Positions 1-7,749 of a stretch of DNA of 20,927 nt are shown here, piece by piece. The notes under the pieces were generated by a model. That model saw nothing but the letters and a program-made list of their open reading frames with translations. It had not been told where the DNA came from and did no database searches. Source of the stretch: Reclinomonas americana ATCC 50394 (lineage: Eukaryota; Jakobida; Jakobea; Jakobida); assembly GCA_048213135.1 (NCBI GenBank), contig AFZH01017782.1, positions 1 to 20,927 on the forward strand. The letters run 5' to 3'. The translations under genes were made by a program, and so were the position numbers. Each line of letters begins with the position of its first letter. Positions within the stretch are counted from its first letter, which is position 1.

Positions 1-84
1 TACCGCGACCGACGTGGCGAGTCGTCACATTAGTCCGTCCTTCGTTCGTAACTAACTTCGTATAGCATACATATACGTAAGTAG

Positions 85-300
85 TACGAGAAGAAGAAGA
101 AGAAGAAGAAGAAGAAGAAGAAGAAGAAGAAGAAGAAGAAGAAGAAGGAGAGGAGAAGAACAAGAACAAGAAGAAGAAAGAAGTCGCTGAGGAGGACAAG
201 GAGAAGAGGAACAAGATCAAATTCAAGAAGAACGAGGAGAACGAGCACGGGAGGAAGAAGGAGAGGACGATGCTGCGGATCAAGAGAAGCAGGCACTGAG
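85..300. repeat. AAG/GAA microsatellite and purine-rich low-complexity tract
   Basis: From about 91 to 147 the plus strand is an almost pure AAG trinucleotide repeat. It degrades into a G/A-rich stretch up to about 300. On the minus strand this is a long pyrimidine tract, the same composition as the large introns at 3025-3621 and 13691-14578. It sits directly downstream of a good GTGCGT donor at 320 on the minus strand. The simplest reading is intronic DNA of the leftward gene whose first exon is 321-650. Read as protein it gives only Lys/Glu/Arg or Leu/Phe runs. Confidence 0.75.
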
Positions 301-320
301 CATCAAGGAGAGAGACGCAC

Positions 321-650
321 CGGTCGTGTCCGCGGAGACACCATTGTCGACGACGAAGCCGACGATGCCGGTGCCTTGGCTGAAGATGCCGGCGCCTTGG
401 CCACCGATCGCGACACAGGACTACGCCCAGCCGCCGCCGCAGTCGCAGTACTCGGTCTCGCACCTCCACCTCGCACAGTCGTCGTCGCAGCAGCAGCAGC
501 ACGCGCAGTGCCCGGTCTGCCTCCCACCTGCGACGAGCGACCACCTCGTGGAGTTGTCTCAGTCGAGGTGGCCGTGGAAGACGACGATGACGTGGCCTTG
601 GTCGCCTCGGCATTCCACTTGGGCAACAGCTGACTCTTGTACGACGCCAT
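321..650 (-). CDS. Putative first exon of an unidentified leftward gene (partial)
   Basis: The minus strand reads from an ATG at 650 (G at -3 and G at +4, a good initiation context) for 110 codons to a GTGCGT donor at 320, the donor used by eight other introns here. The peptide begins MASYKSQLLPKWNAEATKAT and continues as a Ser/Thr/Ala/Gly/Arg-rich, basic, low-complexity segment with a short AKAPASS duplication. Without splicing the frame stops 18 nt later, at 303-305. I recognise no domain. The remaining exons would lie left of the window, across the CTT-rich tract. It is transcribed divergently from the TFIIIA-like gene. Alternatives are a non-coding transcript or chance open frame; the open plus-strand frames over the same bases look less protein-like. 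Confidence 0.42.
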
Positions 651-1036
651 CCCTGCCTGCCTCTGCGTGCACTTCGGAGACGCGGAATATCAAGAGAGGA
701 AAGTCAGTGGCGATTCGCAATCACATGAGAGACACAGAGAGTGGGCGTGGTTGTGCATAGAGAGTAAGATACGCACACGAGCGAGTGCACAGCAGACAAG
801 GAGAGTGAGAAGAGTGTGCGCGTTGTCATGGTACAATGGCGCGCTCGTGCGGGCCCGCTTCTCACTCTCACACTCACACACACACGCGCACTCATTGCGC
901 CTTGCTACAGTGCACATACATAGAGCAAGAGATGCGACTCACCCCACACACAATGATCACGGTTGCGTTCACCACTCCAATCCAATCAACCAGCAATCCT
1001 GTATCTCTCTACTCACAATCATCTTTTTTTCTGACA
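651..1036. promoter_or_regulatory. Divergent intergenic region with CA/GA microsatellites
   Basis: These 386 bases separate the putative leftward exon (ATG at 650) from the TFIIIA-like start at 1037, so they should hold both 5' UTRs and promoters. Visible content is a GA-rich stretch at about 725-820, a CA/CT repeat at about 865-895, and a short T run just before the ATG at 1037. I see no TATA box or other recognised element. Open frames crossing it are low-complexity His/Thr/Ser text made by the CA repeat. Confidence 0.5.
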
Positions 1037-2546
1037 ATGGAGAGTGCGTCGCTCATGCCGCCTCCACCTGCGCTTCCGCCTGTGCGATTCACACGCATCG
1101 AAGTCGACGGAATGATCAGCGCAAGCGAGTCGGGATTCTCATCTTCCGCCGATTGCTCAGAAGACGATGAAGAGGACGACGCGCCTGCCTCACTGTCATC
1201 AGTGACGACAACTGCCGTGACAAGAGCAAGTGGAGATGACGCAGACAGGTGAGCAAGGAAGAGGTCTTTTGTGCGCCATGTGCGCATTCACATCATCCAC
1301 TTTTTTTCTCTCTTTTGTGTAGAACGTGTGCCATTTGTCAGCGGAGGTTCACCAAACCCGCGCGTCTTCAGCGTCACATGCTGGTGCACACGGGCGAGCG
1401 ACCACACGCGTGTCCTCATGAGGGATGTGAGAAGAGATTCCGGCGATTGCATCACGTGCAGAGGCATGTTCGATCGGCGCACACGGGCGAGCGACCGTTC
1501 GCGTGCACAGTGGAGGCGTGTGTGTCGCGTTTTGCACATGCGCATCATTTGCGGCGACACATGCAACAGGTGCATGGTGTGAAGAAGGAGGAGGACGACA
1601 CGCAGCGGGACAAGTCGGTGATTGGCGAGGTGTGCGATGATCGGCTGCAGTGCGACGAGTGTGGGCGACAGTTTGCCAAGAAGAAGGATCTGCGAGTGCA
1701 TCAGCGCGATGAGCATTTGCGCAATGAGTGTGGAGTGTGTCATCGGCGATTTGCGACGCCGTCCAAGCTGCGACGGCATGCGGAGATTCATGATGCGACG
1801 TTGTTGCGGCACTTTTGCACGCAGTGTGGCGAGGGATTCCATGCGTATCGCCAGCTGCAGGCGCACACGCGGGAGGCGCATGGAGCGAGGCAACCGCGGC
1901 CGCGAAAGCGGACTGCCGAGGAGATGGGAGACGAGGACGAGGAGGGAGAGCGGGAGCTTCTCGCTGGCGTCATGGTGGTGGATAGTCAGCGTGTGGCATG
2001 CCCCTATCCAGGTGAGGCTGTTGGAGCATGAGGATGAGGAGAGCGACGCGGCGTGCTGACCAACAGGAATGCTGCATTGCAGGGTGCGACAAGACGTACA
2101 GCAAGCAGAGCAACCTCAACGCGCACATTCGCGCCAATCACCTGGCGGAGAGGCCGCACACGTGCTCCGTGTGCCAGACAGCCTTTGCGCACAAGCATCT
2201 GCTGGCGCGTCACATGCGGACTCATCGCGAGGCACCAGCAGCCGCAGCAGCAGCAGCAGCAGCAGCAGCTCCGCCACTTTCGATCGACATGTCGGTGGTG
2301 CTGGCGGCCTCACGCAGCACCGCAGCCACCGATGCAGTCGCTATGCCACCACCTCCCCTGCTGCTGCCGGTGGCAGTCGAGTCGCCGGCCACCAAACGTC
2401 GACGCACGTCAGCAGCTGCGATCATGTCGCCGATCTCTCCGCTGCCGCCGAGCATGGCCTTCGACATGGAGGTGTTTGCTAATGCGCGGGCGCGCATGGA
2501 TGAGGCTCTCGCGCAGCAGCTGTTGCCGAGGTCCACGACCACATGA
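1037..2546 (+). CDS. GTF3A: TFIIIA-like C2H2 zinc-finger protein
   Basis: Exons 1037-1248, 1323-2011 and 2083-2546 (phases 2, 1) give 454 aa. The ATG at 1037 has A at -3 and G at +4. After an acidic, Ser-rich N-terminus come eight C2H2 fingers, roughly C73-H93, C101-H124, C132-H155, C181-H202, C207-H227, C236-H257, C297-H320 and C328-H348. The second (GCEKRFRRLHHVQRH) and seventh (CPYPGCDKTYSKQSNLNAH) resemble TFIIIA fingers 2 and 8, and the order of the rest is also TFIIIA-like. Family members bind the internal control region of 5S rRNA genes for RNA polymerase III, and bind 5S rRNA. Nine fingers are usual; a clear counterpart of finger 7 is missing. Long spacers follow fingers 3 and 6, the latter with a basic RPRKR and an acidic patch. 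The tail has an 11-Ala tract coded by a GCA repeat. A generic C2H2 regulator is the alternative. Confidence 0.8.
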
Positions 2547-2607
2547 ACTTCACATGTCCTAGTTTCACGATTCTTCTTCTTCGTTACTCTGTGAGAGCAA
2601 AGACAGT

Positions 2608-4142
2608 ATGAGTGGCGGTCGCGATCCTTATAGCTGTGCACGAGAGGCCAGTGAGGACGATCATCATCACCATCATCATCACGGGGACGCAGGGCATGTT
2701 TGTGATGGAACTTGTGACCACGATCACGGCGATGGTGAGCGCGGTTTACACAACGCACACTCTCAGAGACAGAGAGAGTGTGTGTGTGTGTGTGTGTGTG
2801 CGTGTACATGAGAGACTTCAGCTTGCGCGCATGTGAGCATTGCTCGGAATGAGTTGTCTCAAGATCAAATGTGCTTGTCGATGATAATAGCTGGAGAAGG
2901 TCAGGAAGACACACTGTTCAGTGTGATGGACTTGGATCGCATTCGAGCGATGAATGTGCAGGATGATGAGGATGGAGCGCGACGTGTCTTCAAGCCGTGG
3001 TACAAGAGGAGAGATCGCACGGAGGTGTGGAATGGATCTTCGACTTGTCTCCCTTCTCCTCCTCCCCTCTGCTCCTTCCTCCTCGTGTTCTCTTTCTTCG
3101 TTGGTATCGTCTTCCTTTTCCCCTTCTCCTGTATCTCCTCTTCTCCTTATGCTACTTCCTCTCCTCTCCCCACCTCTCCTCCGCATGCTCTTCGTCTTGC
3201 GTGTCATCATCATCTCCTTCTTCTTCTTCGTTATCATCATCTTCCTCTCCTCTCCTTCTCCTCTCCTCTCCTCACCTCTCCTTTCCTCTCCTTTCCTCTC
3301 TTTTTCCTCTCCTTTTCCTCTCCTTTTCCTCTCCTCTCCTCTGCTTCTCCTCTCCTCTCCCCTCCTCTCCTCTCCTCTTCACCCTTTCCCTTCACCCTCT
3401 CCTCTCCTCTCCTCTCCTCTCCTCTCCTCTCCTCTCCTCTCCTCTCCTCTCCTTTCCTTCTCCTCACCTCTCCTGTTCCTCTCCTTTTCCTCTCTTTTCC
3501 TCTCCTCTCCTCTGCTTCTCCTCTCCTCTCCTCTTCAACCTCTCCTCTCCTCACCCTTCCCCCTTTATCCCCCTTTATCCCCCTTTATCCCCCTTTATCC
3601 CCTTCATTCCCTTTGTTTCAGTTCATGGAGAGCGACGCCGACGACGAGATGTTGATTGTGGTGCCCTTCACCTCCGCCGTCAAGCTCAAGAAGATCGTGA
3701 TCCTGGCCGACGACGGCGGCGCCTCCCCCGACAAGGTCAAGCTGTTTGTCAATCGCGAAGGCATTGATTTTGACGATGCGCAAGCCCTGGAGCCGGCGCA
3801 GACGATTGAGCTGGCGCGCACCGACGGCCACTCGCCGGCGGTGGAGATCGAGTATCCGACGCGCATTCAGAACTTCCAGACGGTGCACAACTTGACCATG
3901 TTCTTCCAGGGCACGGCCGGCGGTGTGGAGCAGTCGCGCATCTTCTACATTGGCTTCAAGGGCGAGAATACGCAAGTTGCAGCAGCTTGTCATCGTCATC
4001 GTCGCCTTTTTGTCATCACCGTTCACTGACCTCGTGGAAACAGCTGAAGCGCGGCGTGGTGGAAGCCGTGTACGAGGCGCGGGCGCAGTTGTCGGACCAC
4101 AAAGTGCGTGGTGAATCGTCCGGCAGCCGCACAGTCAACTAG
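2608..4142 (+). CDS. PITHD1: PITH-domain protein, PITHD1 family
   Basis: Exons 2608-2734, 2891-3024, 3622-3975 and 4044-4142 give 237 aa. The PITH domain (the proteasome-interacting domain also found at the C-terminus of thioredoxin-like TXNL1) spans about residue 50 to 220. Landmarks in order are the MDLDRI segment, RRVFKPW, FMESDADDEMLIVVPF, RIFYIGFKGE and the closing DHKVRGES. The human family member is 211 aa and also opens with a His/Gly/Cys segment; here the N-terminus is a seven-His run followed by GHVCDGTCDHDHGD, a likely metal-binding patch. Family members associate with the proteasome; that role is inferred. The gene starts only 61 bp after the TFIIIA-like stop on the same strand. 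Intron 2 (3025-3621) is 597 nt of pyrimidine repeats. Intron 3 uses an unusual GTTGCA donor. Splicing is supported by the match across RTE|FMESD. Confidence 0.9.
2777..2807. repeat. GT dinucleotide microsatellite in PITHD1 intron 1
   Basis: An alternating TG run of about 25 bases follows an AGAGAG run. It lies inside the 156-nt first intron of the PITHD1-type gene (2735-2890). The intron is longer than most in the window, and this repeat accounts for part of the excess. Confidence 0.9.
3025..3621 (+). repeat. 597-nt homopyrimidine intron with TCCTC and 10-mer tandem repeats
   Basis: This is intron 2 of the PITHD1-type gene. The sense strand is almost free of purines from about 3240 to 3600. 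It contains long runs of a TCCTC-type pentamer (purest at about 3395-3450), two similar copies of a longer TCTGCTTCTCC-containing block, and four tandem copies of the 10-mer CCCTTTATCC at about 3560-3602. It ends in a normal TTTCAG acceptor. Homopurine/homopyrimidine mirror repeats of this kind can form triplex DNA (known chemistry, not shown here). It does not look coding: the peptide would be Ser/Pro/Leu only. Confidence 0.9.
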
Positions 4143-4243
4143 ATCACCCGAGTAAAAAAGGCCAGAGGATGTGTGCGTATTAATTGAATATTGATATTTC
4201 TCCTGCAAAGGAGAGAGCACACATTCCCGTACACACACACGCT
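4143..4243. terminator. Short shared 3' region between convergent genes with an AT-rich core
   Basis: The PITHD1-type gene (plus) and the dehydrogenase gene (minus) converge, with 101 bp between stop codons. The middle, about 4178-4200, is a run of A/T in otherwise GC-rich DNA, including TTAATTGAATATTGATATTT. It is the natural place for 3'-end formation of both transcripts, as no canonical AATAAA is visible on either strand. The function is inferred from position and composition. Confidence 0.35.
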
Positions 4244-5498
4244 TCAGCTGCGTTTTGAGGACATCATCTTCCAGTCGCCCGACAGATGAACCGTGTTGCG
4301 CACGAGCATGACAAAGGCGTTGACGTCGACCAGACGCATCAGCAGGCGCATAAAGAACGTGAACACGCCAGTGTCGAGCCACGTCATGTGCGACACGCTG
4401 CGCAGCACCACATCGGCGACCTCGTCGGGCGTGTTGGCCATGGCCACTGTCGCCGGAAGAAAAGGTCAGACAATGCTGATCGTCGACAAACATGCAGGGG
4501 TGTGCGTGTGGAGACGCAACAGAACGGCTTGAAGGAGCCGAGCTGCGGCACACTGCCGCTGACGTTGCTGGTGTAGAAATTGGTGGCCATCGGACCCGGC
4601 TGCACGCTCATCACATCGATGCCATACGGTGCCGCCTCGGTGGCCAGCGAAGCCGCGAATGCCGAGATCAAGGCCTTGCCCGACGAGTACATGCTCTGCG
4701 CGGGCGCCGGGAACAGCGCACCCGCCGACGACGTGAACACGAACGCGCCTCGCAGCTTCTTCTCAACCAGGCGCGAGTAGAAGACATGCGTGAGGCGAAT
4801 GCCGGCCACCACATTGCACTCGAGGTTCGCCAAGTGCCTCTCCAGCGAGTGATTGGCAAACGTGCCAATCAGCACGTAGCCGGCGTTGTTAAACACGACC
4901 TGCACGTCAATGTCCGCCGTCGCCTCGGCCACGACCTTGTCGTACTCACCGCGACACAGATCGACGCCCACTGTGCGGAACTCCTGCTGCGGGAACTCAT
5001 CGCGCAGGGCGGTCGCGGTGTTGTGCAGCAGCGGGTCATCGAGTGCCACCAGCACCACATTGAGGCCTTGCTGGGCGACTCCGCGAGCAAGTGCTGCGCC
5101 CACGCCGGAGCTGGCTCCGGTGACCAGTGCCCACTTGGCACCGTAGCGGCGACGCAGGTCGGTGCGCGTGAACACAAAGTGCGCGGCGAACTCCATCACG
5201 AGGTAGTACGTGGCCGTCCACAGGAAGATGGCACCGATCCACTGGGCGACCAGTGAGGCCATGGATGCATCGTGATGGTGATGGTGATGGTGAGCGTGCT
5301 CATCAGCGTGTGAGTGACCGCGGGTGGCGCACCATGCAGAGCAGGCTGCAATGCGTGCGTGTGTGTGAGAAGTGGTGGGGAAATGTCGTGCACGCAAAGA
5401 AACGCGACGCAACTGGCGGCCCAGGCGAGGTAGCCGACAAAGCTGACAATCGCCACGGAGGTCGGGAAGCGGAAGGACCACTTGCTGAGGAAGGCCAT
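4244..5498 (-). CDS. Membrane-anchored short-chain dehydrogenase/reductase (SDR)
   Basis: Exons 5498-5414, 5345-4521 and 4446-4244 (both introns phase 1, both with GTTGCG donors, 68 and 74 nt) give 370 aa. Classical SDR signatures are present: TGASSGVG (residues 104-111) for NAD(P), NNAG (181-184), Ser234/235 and the YSSGK active site (Tyr248, Lys252). Two hydrophobic segments precede the Rossmann fold (about 10-35 and 57-87), so the enzyme is probably anchored in the ER membrane, as in 17-beta-hydroxysteroid dehydrogenase 12/3-ketoacyl-CoA reductase-like SDRs. The substrate cannot be told from sequence; a sterol, retinoid or long acyl chain is likely. A GHSHADEHA-His7 loop sits between the two hydrophobic segments. 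If intron 1 were wrong, Met57 would be the start; the ATG at 5498 has G at -3 and +4 and is preferred. It converges on PITHD1 and lies 150 bp downstream of the giant gene. Confidence 0.85.
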
Positions 5499-5648
5499 TG
5501 CGAACGGAGAAAGAAAGAGGAGGGTGAGAAGTTTTCGCAGGACGACGGTCACCTCTCTGCGACGTCGACTTGGAATTGGCGTGTTGCTTGCAAAACAAAC
5601 TCCTTTTCCTTTACAACTATGTTATCTACAACACACTGTGAAAAAATA

Positions 5649-7749
5649 TTACAAGGCGACGCGGCCGCCGAGCATGGCCACGCGAGAAAGCATTTTTCGC
5701 GGGTCTCCGCCGCCGCCACCACCGATGGCGACAACGCCACCTGAGCGCCGTCTGGCTCGCAGAATGTCGCTGCCGGCTGCGTCGCTGAGCGGGATTGAGG
5801 ATTTCCGGTACGGCACCGATGTCGGTGGCGAGTCGGCGACGACCTCACGCAACACGTAGACGGCAGGCGGGCGTGTGGACTCGTCGTCGTCCTCATCATC
5901 GTCTTCCTCCTCCCCCTCGCCGTGGTCTACGCTGTGCAAGCTGGTGTGATCGATGCGGTGCTCGGTCGGCGTGACGTCGTCGTCGAGAACGTCGCCATGG
6001 GCCGACACCACCGACATGCGTCGTGCACTGCGGTGGCTGCCACCGCTCGTGTCGCGATCCATGGACAGGTCGAGGGCGCGCATGCCGAGCGTGTCGTGCA
6101 TCACCATCATCGCCGAGGAGTCGTCGGGTGGTGACAAGTGGCCGGTGGGAGGCATGACCGGTGGCACGCGGCCGCTGTTGGAGTGTGCCAGCGATGATGT
6201 TCCGACGCCGACACCAACGCCGCTGCTTCCCGGCGTGCCATTCGTTGGCATGGCTCCAGCAGCCGCCACCACGGCGGCCATGGTCGCAGCGTCCAAAGTT
6301 TTCGACACACGGCGACGGCGACTTGGCGACAACTCAAAGTCGTCGACCATGGCACGCAACGAGTGACTGGCTTTCGGCGAGGCGCGATAGTCGCGTGCAC
6401 GCAGTGACGACGGCGACTGCGGGCTGTGCTCGATGGAGCCCATGGAGCCGAGACTGTGAATGCCCGACGAGCCGTTCAGCTGCGCCGGTGGCGACGTGAA
6501 CAGCGCCGCGCGCACAGTGGCCGGCACACCAATCTCCAGCGGTGGCGGAGGTGCGCGCCGAATGCTGCCCACTCGCTGATGCTGCTTCTGCGGCGTGAAC
6601 GCGTCAAACTGCGGCTGTGGCGGATGTCGCTCGCCACCTCCGCGACCGCGGTCCCTCGTCGCCTTCCACTCGTGACTGCCAACACGTGCCGGAGCATACG
6701 AGTCCGGGTGTGGTGCCGGCTGATCTCTGGCGGCGGCGCCTGCTTCCGGACTCATCAGCAGCGCATTGCCGTTGCCGTTACCGTCGCCCCCACCACCCAC
6801 TGCCGCCGGCGCCTCCGTTTGTTGCGACTGTCGCCGCAAGAGGACGCGGCGACTCTTGATGGCCACCACACGGCTGGCATTCGGCAACGAGGGGCGTGAG
6901 CGCGCCAAGGCGGCCGCCACCACCGCCGGGTTCACCTCGGATGGCGACAGCACCGGCGAGGCGACCGACATGTGCAGACCGCGCGGTCCCGCAGCCGGCG
7001 ACAGCACCGTCCACCGCATGTCCGTGGCCTCGTCGGCGTACTCGACCTCGTCGTACTCTTCGTACTCGGATTCAACCGTCACTGGCGACACATCGTTGAC
7101 GGGCGAGTAGGGTGCTCGTGTCGGAATCGGCGAGGCCAATGGTGGTGGCACCGCGGCACGACCTGTTGCACCTTCACCATCGTCGTCATCATCGTGGGTC
7201 GACGGAGGCTTGCAGAACAAGAAGCACGTCAGTCGTGCCAGCCACGTTGGTGCAGTGGCGCAGCGACACTCGGCCTGTTGTGCCATGTCGGGCGTCGGTG
7301 CTGGTGGGGCTGTTGGCAGTGGCGCTGCTGCAGCAGTAGAAGAAGAGGCGGCAGTCTCCGCACCCTGCCGCGTGACCAGCTCGTACGCGCGTGACCTGTC
7401 GGCCAGTGCGCGCTCATGCACTGCCATGTGCTCCTCGGCAGAGCGCCCTCTCCTTGAGTTGCCGGCCACCAGCGCGGCGGAGCGATTCGCCAGCGGCATG
7501 CCGTACACACTGGCGCCGTGACCGCCGTGGCTCTTTCGTAGCGGCGACACCAACGGCGGCAGGTCCGCATCGCTGCCACTGGATCCACTCTGCGTGGATG
7601 GTCGCCGAGGCTCTGAACGCACAGCCGGCGCTGGTGGTTGACTCGGCGTGCCGTTCAACGTCGGCTGCGGTGAATAACCGTCGACGGCGTTGGCCAGCGC
7701 AAGCACCGCCTCGGCGCTGCTGGCCGACGACAGCTCACCAGGCGAGTGA
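5649..7749 (-). other. 700-residue disordered Ser/Pro/Gly-rich C-terminal tail
   Basis: The last exon codes for a low-complexity tail with acidic runs (a five-Asp run and a long Glu/Asp block), Gly and Ala runs, and several Arg-Arg-X-Ser or Arg-Arg-Ser sequences (RRPS, RRQS, RRVS, RRMS, RRRS). Within it lies one hydrophobic cysteine island, CRCATAPTWLARLTCFLFC (residues 2789-2807). There is no recognised domain. The tail is unusually long for a cyclase of this type and is probably lineage-specific. Confidence 0.7.

Noticed and set aside
91-299. Lys/Glu-rich open frame on the plus strand
   Set aside because: It comes from the AAG/GAA repeat, has no ATG before the repeat and no visible acceptor site, and matches the strand asymmetry expected of a minus-strand intron.
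836-1036. Upstream in-frame ATG giving a longer TFIIIA-like N-terminus
   Set aside because: The extra residues are His/Thr text from a CA repeat. The ATG at 1037 has a much better initiation context and is followed by ordinary acidic sequence.
2608-2836. Open frame taking PITHD1 exon 1 straight into the GT repeat
   Set aside because: Splicing at 2735/2891 in phase 1 connects exon 1 to the conserved MDLDRI segment; the read-through runs into Cys/Val repeat text.
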